The position numbers were made by a program, and so were the translations under genes. Below, one piece after another: positions 51,709 to 60,817 of a stretch of DNA of 64,000 nucleotides. Under the pieces are notes generated by a model, which was not told the DNA's origin, searched no databases, and saw only the letters and a program-made list of their open reading frames with translations. The stretch's first letter is position 1; every line of letters begins with the position of its first letter. The DNA is from DASZHJ01 sp035517495 (GTDB taxonomy: Bacteria; Pseudomonadota; Alphaproteobacteria; ATCC43930; CGMCC-115725): NCBI GenBank assembly GCA_035517495.1, contig DATIYT010000139.1, positions 23,445-87,444 on the forward strand. The letters run 5' to 3'.

Positions 51709-53571
51709 ATGTTCACGACAAGGCCGGAAATACGCGGGACCTTCGGCGCGGTATCCTCAACGCATTGGCTCGCATCCGCCGCTGGCATGGGCATTCTGGA
51801 GCGCGGCGGCAACGCGTTTGACGCCGCTGTTGCCGTCGGCTTTGTGCTGCAGGTGGTGGAGCCGCACCTCAACGGGCCGGGGGGCGAGGTGCCGATCCTG
51901 CTCTGGAGCCAAAAGAACGGTCGGATCGAGGCCGTGTGCGGACAAGGCGTGGCGCCCGCGGCCGCCACGCCCGAGTATTTCCACGCCTTGGGGCTCGACC
52001 TCGTCCCAGGAACCGGTCTGCTGCCGGCGTGCGTCCCGGGCGCGTTTGGCGCATGGATGAGGATTTTGCGCGATTACGGGACGATGCGGCCGGAGGACGT
52101 GCTCGCGCCTGCGATCCACTATGCGGGCGGCGGTTATCCTCTGGTGGCAAGAATTCCGGCGGCTATACAATCGGTCCGCTCGATGTTCGAGAGCGAGTGG
52201 CCAAGCTCGGCCGCCGTCTATCTTTCGAACGGCGGTCCCCCCGTCACGGGCCAGCTCTTCCGCAATCCCTGGATCGCTCGGACCTATGGCGGCATCATCG
52301 ATGCCGCCAAGGCCGCGGGAAGCGATCGCGAGGCGCAGATCGAGGCAGCGCGCCGCGCTTGGTACGAGGGGTTCGTCGCTGAAGCAATCGACCGCTTCTA
52401 TCGAACGAGCGAGGTGCTGGACACTTCCGGGCGACGTCATCAGGGGCTCCTCACCGGCGACGATATGGCGCGCTGGCGCGCCTCGGTCGAGGCGCCGATT
52501 ACCTACGACTATCAGGGTTACACGGTCGCGAAGTGTGGCCCCTGGACGCAAGGTCCGCTGTTCCTGCAACAGCTCTCGCTGCTCAAGAGGTTTGATATCG
52601 CGAGCATGGATCCCCTCGGGCCCGAGTTCGCGCATACGGTGGTCGAATGCGCAAAGCTCGCTTTCGCCGATCGCGAGGCCTGGTACGGCGACCCAAATTT
52701 TGTCGACGTCCCGATCGCAGGGCTGCTCTCGGATTCCTACGCCGATGCGCGACGAGACCTCGTCACGGGGCGCGCGTCGATGGAACTGCGCCCCGGCGCC
52801 GTGGATGGCCGCCCGCCTCGCCTGGCGCGCGCGATCACGCATCGGGGGATGGCGGCTGTCGCGGGGCCCCCGGGGATTGGCTCGCCGAGTGGCCGGCTCG
52901 GCGTCGGCGAGCCGACGGCGGCACGCATGGGCGTCGGCGAGCCAACGGTGGCGAGCGAACGCGATCGCCGAGCGACGGCCGGCGATACCTGCCACGTGGA
53001 CGTGATCGACCGCTGGGGCAACATGATCGCGGCGACGCCGAGCGGTGGCTGGCTGCAGAGCTCGCCGGTGATTCCCGAGCTCGGGTTCGGTATCACCACA
53101 CGCGGCCAAATGTTCTGGATCGAGGAGGGGTTGCCGGCGAGCCTCGCGCCGGGGAAACGGCCGCGCACCACCCTCACGCCGTCATTCGTGTTGCGCCAAG
53201 GCGAGCCCTATATGGCGTTCGGAACGCCGGGCGGGGATCAGCAGGAGCAGTGGCAGATGGCCTTCTTCTTGCGCCACGTGGTGCATCGCATGAACTTGCA
53301 AGAGGCGATCGATGTTCCCTCCTTCCACACCGAACACATGCCCAGCTCATTCTGGCCGCGCGAGGCGAAGCCGGGTGTGGTTGTGATGGAAGGGCGCACG
53401 GCGCCCGCGACGGTGGCTGGCATGAAGGCACGAGGGCATTCGGTGCAGGTGGGCGAAGAGTGGTCCGAAGGTCGGCTCTGCGCCTGCGCCGTCGAGCGCA
53501 CCAGCGAGGGAACGATCATCAAGGCCGGCGCCAATCCGCGGGGGATGCAAGGCTACGCGGTCGGCCGCTAA
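51709..53571 (+). CDS. gamma-glutamyltransferase
   Basis: A 620-residue N-terminal-nucleophile hydrolase. The large chain starts near ASAAGMGILERGGNAFDAAVAVGFVLQVVEPHLNGPGGEVPILL, typical of GGT. The self-cleavage point is Thr427 in GDTCHVDVIDRWGNMIAATPSGGWLQSSPV, and GTPGGDQQEQWQMAFF is near the end. Unusually, residues 396-415 just before the nucleophile are a tandem repeat, RLGVGEPTAA/RMGVGEPTVA. No signal peptide is obvious from ATG 51709, so it may be cytoplasmic; an in-frame start at 51493 has no better signal. It would release Glu from glutathione or gamma-glutamyl compounds. Confidence 0.9.
   Translation: MFTTRPEIRGTFGAVSSTHWLASAAGMGILERGGNAFDAAVAVGFVLQVVEPHLNGPGGEVPILLWSQKNGRIEAVCGQGVAPAAATPEYFHALGLDLVPGTGLLPACVPGAFGAWMRILRDYGTMRPEDVLAPAIHYAGGGYPLVARIPAAIQSVRSMFESEWPSSAAVYLSNGGPPVTGQLFRNPWIARTYGGIIDAAKAAGSDREAQIEAARRAWYEGFVAEAIDRFYRTSEVLDTSGRRHQGLLTGDDMARWRASVEAPITYDYQGYTVAKCGPWTQGPLFLQQLSLLKRFDIASMDPLGPEFAHTVVECAKLAFADREAWYGDPNFVDVPIAGLLSDSYADARRDLVTGRASMELRPGAVDGRPPRLARAITHRGMAAVAGPPGIGSPSGRLGVGEPTAARMGVGEPTVASERDRRATAGDTCHVDVIDRWGNMIAATPSGGWLQSSPVIPELGFGITTRGQMFWIEEGLPASLAPGKRPRTTLTPSFVLRQGEPYMAFGTPGGDQQEQWQMAFFLRHVVHRMNLQEAIDVPSFHTEHMPSSFWPREAKPGVVVMEGRTAPATVAGMKARGHSVQVGEEWSEGRLCACAVERTSEGTIIKAGANPRGMQGYAVGR
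52894..52953 (+). repeat. 30-base tandem repeat in the gamma-glutamyltransferase gene
   Basis: Two units of 30 bases encode RLGVGEPTAA and RMGVGEPTVA, sharing GGCGTCGGCGAGCC and flanking bases. Just upstream, GGCTCGCCGA (52879-52888) is the perfect inverse of TCGGCGAGCC (52904-52913) inside unit 1, so the region can also form a hairpin. It lies about 12 residues before the catalytic Thr. Confidence 0.75.
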
Positions 53572-53620
53572 CCTCGAGACAAGATATTGAAACGGCCATT
53601 GCGCCAATTGGGAGGATCGA

Positions 53621-54343
53621 ATGAAAGGGACTGGATTCGGCATCGTCGTGCTCGCGGCGGCGCTTGGTGCGTCGGCGAGTGCAGGTTCGGCTGGCGCCGC
53701 ATCGCTGACGGTCAAATCGACCGATTTCAGGAACGGTCGGGCAATTCCCGCGGTCTATGCGTTCTGCGCTCCCGCGGATCAGGGGCACATCTCCGGGGGG
53801 CAGAACAAAAACCCCGAGATCTCCTGGTCCAAAGGACCTAAGGGCACGAAGTCCTATGCGCTGATCGTCATCGACCCGGATGTGCCAAAGGATCTCTCGG
53901 ACATCAACAAAGAGGGCAAGATCATTCACGCCAGCGCGAAGCGCACGAACTTCTATCACTGGGTTCTCGTCGACATTCCCGCCGACACGACCGAGATCGC
54001 GGAAGGTGCTGATTCCAGCGGCGCGGTGGCGCACGGCAAGCCGGCGGGGGCGGCGGCGGATGGCGTGCGCGGCATCAACGACTACACCGGTTTCTTCGCG
54101 AGCGACGACAAGATGAAGGGTAACTACGGCGGCTACGATGGCCCGTGTCCGCCCTGGAATGATCAGCGTCCCCATCACTATCACTTTGCGGTCGTCGCGC
54201 TCGACGTGCCGAGCCTGAATCTCAAAGGCAATTTCGGCGGCGAGGAAGCGGAGCGGGCCATGCGGGGACATATGCTGGCCAAGGGCGAAATCGTCGGCAC
54301 CTATTCGCTGAATCCGCTCGTGGCCGCCAAGCTCACGAAATAG
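53621..54343 (+). CDS. YbhB/YbcL-type PEBP (Raf kinase inhibitor-like) protein
   Basis: A 240-residue protein with a signal peptide (residues about 1-25, ending near AGAAS). Family marks are NPEISWSKGPKGTKSYALIVIDPDVPKD, then FYHWVLVDIPADTTEIAEGADS, and YGGYDGPCPPWNDQRPHHYHFAVVALD, which holds the ligand-site residues. The fold is the phosphatidylethanolamine-binding one; function in bacteria is unknown. It lies between the GGT and DUF1028 genes on one strand. Confidence 0.88.
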   Translation: MKGTGFGIVVLAAALGASASAGSAGAASLTVKSTDFRNGRAIPAVYAFCAPADQGHISGGQNKNPEISWSKGPKGTKSYALIVIDPDVPKDLSDINKEGKIIHASAKRTNFYHWVLVDIPADTTEIAEGADSSGAVAHGKPAGAAADGVRGINDYTGFFASDDKMKGNYGGYDGPCPPWNDQRPHHYHFAVVALDVPSLNLKGNFGGEEAERAMRGHMLAKGEIVGTYSLNPLVAAKLTK

Positions 54344-54439
54344 CATGACCACCCGAGCGGCCGGGCAGCGGGGCAGCGCGCATTCGCGATCTTTGGCATG
54401 CGCTTTGCTTGTGGGCATTGCCCGAAACCGAGCCGAGCA

Positions 54440-55153
54440 ATGACCTGGTCGATAATAGCCCGCGATGCCGGGAGTGGTGCTTTCGGCGTTGCCGTCACCA
54501 CGAAATTCTTCGCCGTCGGGGCGCTCTGTCCGCACGCCCGCAGCAATGCCGGCGCGCTCGCAACCCAGGCACTGGTCAATCCGACCTTTGGGCCGCGCGG
54601 ACTCAAGCTGTTGGAGGAGGGTGTCGCCGCGCCCGCCATCGTTGAGACGCTGCTCGCGGGCGATGCCGGGCGCGAGACCCGGCAGCTCCACGTGCTCGAT
54701 CGCCAGTTACGGGGCGCCGCGCATACCGGTCGCGACTGCGTCGGCTGGTGCGGGCATCTGCTGCGGCGCGGCTTCTCTGTTGCGGGCAACATGCTCGCGG
54801 GCGCGGCGGTGATCGAGGATACCGCGCGTTGCTACGAGGAGCAGGCACACCTTCCATTCGCCGAGCGTCTCATTCTTGCGCTCGATGCCGGTCAGGCCGC
54901 CGGCGGCGACAAGCGCGGCAAGCAATCCGCGGCGCTGCGCATCTACGCGGGCGAAGAGTATCCCTGGCTCGATATCCGCGTCGACGATCACGCGGAGCCA
55001 CTACTGGAGCTGCGGCGGCTATACGAGGAAGCGCGGCGGCATTTCCTCGTATTCAGCAAGTTCCTCCCGACCGGGCGCGATCCCTCGGGTACCTTCGATC
55101 GCGACATCATCAATACCGAGGTGGACCGGGTGCGCGCCGCCTTTGGGGCATGA
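54440..55153 (+). CDS. DUF1028 family protein
   Basis: A 237-residue member of DUF1028, an Ntn-hydrolase-like family. The start WSIIARDAGSGAFGVAVTTKFFAVGALCPHARSNAGALATQALVNPTFGPRGLKLLEEG is diagnostic; GRDCVGWCGHLLRRGFSVAGNMLAGAAVIE and PWLDIRVDDHAEPLLELRRLYE follow. Function is unproven; members often lie beside GGT and peptidase genes. The ATG at 54440 begins MTWSIIARD, the usual family start, and the frame is open upstream to 54398. It ends 28 bases before the peptide-importer ATPase. Confidence 0.88.
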   Translation: MTWSIIARDAGSGAFGVAVTTKFFAVGALCPHARSNAGALATQALVNPTFGPRGLKLLEEGVAAPAIVETLLAGDAGRETRQLHVLDRQLRGAAHTGRDCVGWCGHLLRRGFSVAGNMLAGAAVIEDTARCYEEQAHLPFAERLILALDAGQAAGGDKRGKQSAALRIYAGEEYPWLDIRVDDHAEPLLELRRLYEEARRHFLVFSKFLPTGRDPSGTFDRDIINTEVDRVRAAFGA

Positions 55154-55181
55154 TGCAAATGGGCACACGGAGCGAGCGCCG

Positions 55182-56219
55182 GTGAGTGGGGCCGCGACCG
55201 AGGCGCTCGATCCGGCGGCTGCGGCTGAGATGGCGGGGCGTCCCTTGCTCGAAGTGCGCGATCTGCGCACCTATTTTGCGGTGGAGGGAGGCGAATTCCG
55301 AGCCGTCGACGGCGTGAGCCTCACCGTTGGGCCCGGCCGTACTCTGGGCATCGTCGGCGAATCCGGCTGCGGCAAAACCGTGACGGCGCTTTCGATACTG
55401 AGACTTGTTCCGATGCCGCCGGGCCGGATCGCCGGCGGCGAGATACTGTTCGACGGCACCGACCTTTTGAAGCTCAGGCCCGCGGAACTGCGCGAACGCC
55501 GTGGCAACCAGATCTCGATGATCTTTCAGGAGCCGATGACCTCGCTCAATCCGGCCTTCACGGTCGGAGATCAGATAAGCGAGACCATTCTCAGGCACCG
55601 CCAGGTCACCAAGGCCGAGGCGAGGGAGCATGCGATCGAAATGCTGCGCCGCGTGCGCATACCCTCGCCCGAGCGGCGCTATGACGAGTATCCCCATAAA
55701 CTTTCGGGCGGCATGCGGCAGCGCGTGATGATCGCGATGGCTCTCGCCTGCGACCCGAAGCTGTTGATCGCCGACGAGCCGACGACGGCGCTCGACGTGA
55801 CGATCCAGGCACAGATTCTGGACCTGATGCGGCAGCTTCGCGAGGAGACCAAGGCGGCGATCGTGGTCATCACCCACGATCTCGGCGTCATCGCCGAGAT
55901 CGCGCACGAGGTCATGGTGATGTACGCGGGAAAGGTGGTGGAACGCGCCGAAGTCGCGACGCTGTTCCAGAATCCGCAACATCCCTACACGATCGGTTTG
56001 CTGGGGTCGATTCCGAAGCTAAGCGCCGACCAGCCGCGGCTTGCCACCATAGAAGGCGCGGTGCCCAATCCGCTGGCAATGCCCCGAGGGTGTCGCTTTC
56101 ATCCGCGCTGCCCGTTCGCTGTGCAGCAATGCCGCGCGGAGGAGCCGCCGCTGCGGCAGATTCGATCCGGCCAATACGCCGCCTGCTGGCGTGCGCCGCT
56201 CGAGGAGCAGGGACTTTGA
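55182..56219 (+). CDS. peptide ABC transporter ATP-binding protein, DppD-type
   Basis: A 345-residue ATPase of the dipeptide/oligopeptide group. Walker A is GESGCGKTVTA, the Q-loop is IFQEPMTSLNPAFTVG, the signature is LSGGMRQRVMIAMALA and Walker B is LLIADEPTTALDVT. The C-terminal GCRFHPRCPFAVQQC holds the Cys cluster of the oligo_HPY domain. The start is a GTG at 55182; an ATG at 55230 is an alternative. The next gene overlaps it by TTGA. It is the first ATPase of the Dpp-type importer. Confidence 0.92.
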   Translation: MSGAATEALDPAAAAEMAGRPLLEVRDLRTYFAVEGGEFRAVDGVSLTVGPGRTLGIVGESGCGKTVTALSILRLVPMPPGRIAGGEILFDGTDLLKLRPAELRERRGNQISMIFQEPMTSLNPAFTVGDQISETILRHRQVTKAEAREHAIEMLRRVRIPSPERRYDEYPHKLSGGMRQRVMIAMALACDPKLLIADEPTTALDVTIQAQILDLMRQLREETKAAIVVITHDLGVIAEIAHEVMVMYAGKVVERAEVATLFQNPQHPYTIGLLGSIPKLSADQPRLATIEGAVPNPLAMPRGCRFHPRCPFAVQQCRAEEPPLRQIRSGQYAACWRAPLEEQGL

Positions 56220-57328
56220 GGGCCGCGGAGGGCGGATCGGCGCCGGCATTGATCGAGGTCGATCGCCTCGTGAAGCACTTTCCCGTGCGCAAAGGGCTGT
56301 TCGGCCGCCAGATCGGCGCCGTCAAGGCGGTTGATGACGTGAGCTTCGCGGTCGCGGCCGGCGAGACTTTGGCGTTGGTAGGCGAGTCTGGCTGCGGCAA
56401 GTCGACGATCGGCCGGCTGGTGCTGCGCCTTCTCGATCCGACCGCGGGCAAGGTGTATTTCGAGGGCCGCAACATCTTCGATCTGCCGACAAACCGCGTC
56501 CGCACGCTTCGGCGATCGCTGCAAATCGTGTTTCAAGACCCGTACGCTTCGCTTAATCCGCGCATGACCGTCGGGCAGATCATCGGCGAACCGCTGCGGC
56601 TGCATGGGCTAGCGGAGGGCGCGGAGCAGCGGGCGCGCGTCGAGGAATTGCTGGGTCTGGTCGGCCTCGCGGCGCATCACGCGCGTCGCTACCCGCATGA
56701 GTTCTCGGGCGGACAGCGGCAGCGCATCGGCATCGCGCGCGCGCTCGCCGTCGAGCCGCGCCTCATCGTCTGCGACGAGCCGGTATCGGCGCTCGACGTC
56801 TCTATCCAGGCTCAGGTGATCAACCTCCTGCAAGACCTGCAGCGGCGCTTCGGCCTCTCCTACATCTTCATCGCCCACGATCTGGCGGTAGTGAAGCACA
56901 TCTCCGATCGCGTCGCCGTTATGTACCTGGGCCAGATCATGGAGCTCGCCGAGACGCGCGTGCTGTTCCGCGAGCCGCGCCACCCCTATACCCAGGCGCT
57001 GCTCTCGGCGATCCCGGTGCCGGAGCCGGCGCTGCGTCGCCAACGCATGTTGTTGCAGGGAGATGTTCCGAGCCCGATGGCACCGCCGCCGGGCTGCCGC
57101 TTCCAGACCCGTTGTCCGTTCGCCCAGGACCGGTGCCGCACCGAGATGCCCGTGTTGGAGGAGACTGCCGCCGGACATCGCGTCGCCTGCCATTTCTGGC
57201 GTGACATAGCGCCGCCGCAGGTACTGTCCGCGAGCGAGGCGGAGGCCGCGACGCCGCGGCTGCGCCGCCTGCAAGCCTACTTCACGCAAAAGAGCGCTAT
57301 GGCGGCACCGCCAGCAGGCGCGTCTTGA
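56216..57328 (+). CDS. peptide ABC transporter ATP-binding protein, DppF-type
   Basis: A 370-residue ATPase. It has HFPVRKGLFGRQIGAVKAVDDVSF, Walker A GESGCGKST, Q-loop VFQDPYASLNPRMTVG, signature FSGGQRQRIGIARALA, Walker B LIVCDEPVSALDVS and the C-terminal Cys cluster GCRFQTRCPFAQDRC. The start is a TTG that overlaps the DppD stop. The extra 30 residues at the end are low-complexity. With DppD it powers the same importer. Confidence 0.92.
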   Translation: MRAAEGGSAPALIEVDRLVKHFPVRKGLFGRQIGAVKAVDDVSFAVAAGETLALVGESGCGKSTIGRLVLRLLDPTAGKVYFEGRNIFDLPTNRVRTLRRSLQIVFQDPYASLNPRMTVGQIIGEPLRLHGLAEGAEQRARVEELLGLVGLAAHHARRYPHEFSGGQRQRIGIARALAVEPRLIVCDEPVSALDVSIQAQVINLLQDLQRRFGLSYIFIAHDLAVVKHISDRVAVMYLGQIMELAETRVLFREPRHPYTQALLSAIPVPEPALRRQRMLLQGDVPSPMAPPPGCRFQTRCPFAQDRCRTEMPVLEETAAGHRVACHFWRDIAPPQVLSASEAEAATPRLRRLQAYFTQKSAMAAPPAGAS

Positions 57329-57428
57329 AGCCTCACGGGTGTGTGTGGTCGCATAGGCACGGATTTTGCTATCCTGTTTCCACAAGCAGGGCGGCCGATC
57401 GGCCGCTCCAAGAAGGGGAGGGGCCGAG

Positions 57429-58940
57429 ATGGCTCGGTTGAAAATCGCGTTGGCTGCGGGTCTATTGCTGGCGTCGAGTTGCGCCGTCGCCTCGGCGGAG
57501 TCCGTGCTCCGCATCGGGCTCAACGAGGATCCTGATATTCTCGATCCGACGCTGGCCCGCACTTTCGTCGGGCGCATCGTGTTCATGGCGCTCTGCGACA
57601 AGCTCTTCGACATAACGCCCGATCTCAAGATCGTGCCGCAGCTCGCCACCGGCTACAAATGGGAAGACGACAACAAGAGCCTCGTCATCTCGATCCGCGA
57701 CGGCGTGCTGTTTCAGGACGGCGAGCCGATGAATGCAAGCGCGGTCAAATACAGCATCGAGCGCCACCTGACCTTCCCCGGGACGACCCGCAAGGGCGAG
57801 ATCAGTCCCGTAACCAGCGTTACCGTCGTCGATGACCACACGGTGAGGCTTTCGCTGAACCAGCCGTTCTCGCCGTTGCTGGCGGCGCTCTCCGATCGCG
57901 CGGGGATGATCGTCTCGCCCAAGGCGGCCGAAGCGGAGGGGGACAAGTTCGGCAACAATCCGGTTTGTGCCGGTCCCTACAAATTCGTCGAGCGCGTGCC
58001 GCAGGACCGCATCGTCGTAGAGAAATTCGACAAATACTGGAACAAAGACAAGATCAAGATTGACCGCGTGGTCTATCAACCGATCCCTGATACGTCGGTC
58101 CGCCTGGCCAATCTGCGCTCCGGCAGCCTCGACATGATCGAGCGCGTCCCGCCGACGGACGTCCCGACCGTGAAATCGGATGGCAAGCTCAACCTCATGG
58201 AAATCGGCTCGATCGCCTATCTCGGCATCACCATCAATACGAATAACGGCGCTCAGTCAAAGAATCCGCTGGGACAAGATGAGCGCGTGCGTCAGGCACT
58301 GTCGCTTTCGATCGACCGCAATGCGCTTAGCCAGGTGGTGTTCAACGGCGAAGCGGTGCCGGGCAACCAGTTCGAACCGCCGGGCAATTTCTACTACGAC
58401 AAGGACCTCCCTGTGCCGGCGCGCGACCTGGATAAGGCCAAGGCCCTGCTCAAAGCGGCGGGTGTCGAGCATCCGAGCTTCACCTTGATGGTTCCCAACA
58501 GCACCGTGGAGCAGCAAGTCGCCCAGGTCATCCAGTCCATGGCGGCGGAGGCTGGTTTCGACATCAAGTTGCAGGCGACCGAGTTCGCTTCGTCGCTGCA
58601 GCTCTCCACCAAGGGTGAGATGCAGGCGTTCCAGATCGGCTGGAGTGGTCGCGTCGATCCGGACGGTAACATCTATAATTTCGTCACGTGCAATGCGCCG
58701 CTCAACGACGGTCATTATTGCAACCCCGAGGTGGACAAGGAGCTCAAGGCGGCGCGCGAGGTGGACGATCCGGCCGAGCGCCTCAAGCACTACAAGCGCG
58801 CGACGGAAATCATGCTGAAGGAACTGCCGATCATTTATCTCTATCACCAGAAGCTGATCTACGCGCTCGACAAGAAGGTTACGGGCTTTGTGCCTTATCC
58901 CGACGGCCTGATTCGCCTCCAAGGCATGGCGGTGCAGTGA
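57429..58940 (+). CDS. peptide ABC transporter substrate-binding protein, DppA-type
   Basis: A 503-residue family-5 solute-binding protein with a signal peptide (LKIALAAGLLLASSCAVASA). It has RIGLNEDPDILDPTLARTFVGRIVF, then NKSLVISIRDGVLFQDGEPMNASAVKYSIERH, VRQALSLSIDRNALSQVVFNGEAVPG and NIYNFVTCNAPLNDGHYCNPEVDKEL. GGGGAGG precedes the ATG. It carries peptides or glutathione-type ligands to the permeases; the ligand is not readable. The permease genes follow 39 bases downstream. Confidence 0.92.
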   Translation: MARLKIALAAGLLLASSCAVASAESVLRIGLNEDPDILDPTLARTFVGRIVFMALCDKLFDITPDLKIVPQLATGYKWEDDNKSLVISIRDGVLFQDGEPMNASAVKYSIERHLTFPGTTRKGEISPVTSVTVVDDHTVRLSLNQPFSPLLAALSDRAGMIVSPKAAEAEGDKFGNNPVCAGPYKFVERVPQDRIVVEKFDKYWNKDKIKIDRVVYQPIPDTSVRLANLRSGSLDMIERVPPTDVPTVKSDGKLNLMEIGSIAYLGITINTNNGAQSKNPLGQDERVRQALSLSIDRNALSQVVFNGEAVPGNQFEPPGNFYYDKDLPVPARDLDKAKALLKAAGVEHPSFTLMVPNSTVEQQVAQVIQSMAAEAGFDIKLQATEFASSLQLSTKGEMQAFQIGWSGRVDPDGNIYNFVTCNAPLNDGHYCNPEVDKELKAAREVDDPAERLKHYKRATEIMLKELPIIYLYHQKLIYALDKKVTGFVPYPDGLIRLQGMAVQ

Positions 58941-58978
58941 GGCGATGATCCGGTGATCGCGGTGCGCGCGGTGCTCCC

Positions 58979-59920
58979 ATGATGACCTATCTGATCCGCC
59001 GCATCGCGATCATCATCCCGACGCTGTTCTTCGTCTCGATCATCATCTTCGGTCTGCAGCAGTTGCTACCGGGCGATCCGGCACTGGCGCTCGCGGGCGA
59101 GGAACGCGACCCGCAGGTGATCCAATTTCTGCGCGACAAATATCACCTCGACGAGCCGTTGCCGGTGCGCTACGCGCTTTGGGCCAAGGGCGTGCTGCAC
59201 GGCGATCTCGGCGAGTCAATCCGCATCAACAAGCCGGTGCTGGATCTGGTGCTGGAAAAGCTTCCGGTGACCGCCGAGCTTGCTTTCATGGCGCTCTTGA
59301 TTTCGCTTACGATCGGCATTACCGCCGGCGTGGTTTCCGCGGTCAAGAACGGTACCATCATCGATTACGGAGCCAATATTTTCGCGCTGTGGGGGCTTTC
59401 CACGCCCAATTTCTGGTTGGGATTCCTGCTTATCATCCTGTTCTCTGTGAAGCTTGGGTGGCTGCCGGCTTCGGGCTTTGTGCCGCCGAGCGAGAACCTG
59501 GCGCAGAACCTCGCAGCGCTGGTGATGCCGGCCTTCGTGCTCGGCAATGCGAGCGCCGCGGTGCTGATGCGTCACACCAGAAGCGCGATGCTGCAGGTGC
59601 TGAGCGCGGACTACGTGCGCACGGCGCGCGCCAAGGGGCTCGACGAGAGGGTAGTCGTGCTGAAGCATGGTCTCAGGAACGCGCTCATACCGGTGGTGAC
59701 CCTCGGCGCGCTGGAATTCGGGACGCTGCTCTCGGGTGCGGTCTTGACCGAGCAGGTCTTCACCATTCCGGGCTTCGGCAAGCTCATCGTCGACGCCGTC
59801 TTCAATCGCGACTACGCGGTGGTGCAAGGCGTGGTGCTGTGCACGGCGACCGCTTATATCGTCTTGAACCTGCTTGCCGACATCGCCTATTTCCTCGTCA
59901 ATCCTCGCCTGCGTGCGTGA
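58979..59920 (+). CDS. peptide ABC transporter permease, DppB-type
   Basis: A 313-residue permease of the DppB type: YLIRRIAIIIPTLFFVSIIIFGLQQLLPGDPA starts it, and the EAA loop is VLSADYVRTARAKGLDERVVVLKHGLRNALIPVVTLGALEFG. Six membrane segments are visible. Two ATGs (58979 and 58982) compete; the first is used. It follows the binding protein by 38 bases and is 9 bases before the DppC-type gene. Confidence 0.92.
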   Translation: MMTYLIRRIAIIIPTLFFVSIIIFGLQQLLPGDPALALAGEERDPQVIQFLRDKYHLDEPLPVRYALWAKGVLHGDLGESIRINKPVLDLVLEKLPVTAELAFMALLISLTIGITAGVVSAVKNGTIIDYGANIFALWGLSTPNFWLGFLLIILFSVKLGWLPASGFVPPSENLAQNLAALVMPAFVLGNASAAVLMRHTRSAMLQVLSADYVRTARAKGLDERVVVLKHGLRNALIPVVTLGALEFGTLLSGAVLTEQVFTIPGFGKLIVDAVFNRDYAVVQGVVLCTATAYIVLNLLADIAYFLVNPRLRA

Positions 59921-59929
59921 GGGCGATTC

Positions 59930-60814
59930 ATGACGGCGATCCTCGACACTGAAGCCAATCTCGCCGAGCTCCCAGACGATCAACCGTGGCGTCGGGCACT
60001 GCGACGGCTGGTACGCAGGCGGGGCGCGATGGTCGGCCTTGCCGTTGTGCTGTTCTTTGTCCTTGTCGCGGTCTTCGCCGATCACGTCGCGCCCTACGCC
60101 GCGACTGCAACCGACTGGAGCGCGGTGCGCAAAGCGCCCTCTGCAGCGCACTGGTTCGGCACCGACGAGATCGGGCGTGACGTGCTCTCGCGCGTGATCT
60201 TCGGCGCTCGGGCGTCGCTGATGGCCGGCGTCATCTCGGTGCTGATCTCGCTGAGCTTCGGCGTGCCGATCGGGTTGCTCTCGGGTTATGTCGGCGGCTT
60301 CCTCGACGGCCTCTTGATGCGCATCATCGACGCGATGCTGGCTTGTCCGTTCTTGATCCTGGCAATCGCGCTCGCGGCCTTTCTCGGCCCAAACCTCACC
60401 AATGCGATGATCGCGATCGGCATCTCGGCGATGCCTGCCTTCGTCAGGTTGACGCGCGCGCAGACCCTCGCGACCAAGGTCGAGGACTACGTCGAGGCCG
60501 CAAAAGCGGTGGGCAATCCGCATTTGCGCATCGTGCTGCGCCACATACTGCCCAATATTCTCGCGCCTATAATGGTCCAGGCGACGCTTGCGATTGCGGC
60601 CGCGATCATCGCCGAGGCCGCGCTTTCGTTCCTGGGCCTGGGTCAGCAGCCGCCGGCACCCAGCTGGGGCAGCATGCTCAATACCGCCAAGAACTTTCTC
60701 GACCGCGCTCCCTGGATGGCTTGGTTCCCGGGGCTCGCGATCTTCATGGTGGTGCTCTCGTTCAACCTGTTGGGCGACGGCCTGCGCGACGCGCTCGATC
60801 CCAAGCACAAATAA
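59930..60814 (+). CDS. peptide ABC transporter permease, DppC-type
   Basis: A 294-residue permease. LRRLVRRRGAMVGLAVVLFFVLVAVFADHVAPYA is the usual start, then HWFGTDEIGRDVLSRVIFGARASLMAGVISVLISLSFGVPIGLLSGY, and LATKVEDYVEAAKAVGNPHLRIVLRHILPNILAPIMVQATLAIA holds the EAA loop. It completes the importer. The gene stops 3 bases before the convergent DedA gene. Confidence 0.92.
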   Translation: MTAILDTEANLAELPDDQPWRRALRRLVRRRGAMVGLAVVLFFVLVAVFADHVAPYAATATDWSAVRKAPSAAHWFGTDEIGRDVLSRVIFGARASLMAGVISVLISLSFGVPIGLLSGYVGGFLDGLLMRIIDAMLACPFLILAIALAAFLGPNLTNAMIAIGISAMPAFVRLTRAQTLATKVEDYVEAAKAVGNPHLRIVLRHILPNILAPIMVQATLAIAAAIIAEAALSFLGLGQQPPAPSWGSMLNTAKNFLDRAPWMAWFPGLAIFMVVLSFNLLGDGLRDALDPKHK

Positions 60815-60817
60815 GCT

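Noticed and set aside
59216..60808. Minus-strand open frame of 530 codons
   Set aside because: Covers the DppB/DppC-type genes on the plus strand; low-complexity His/Arg/Gln sequence, no signature.
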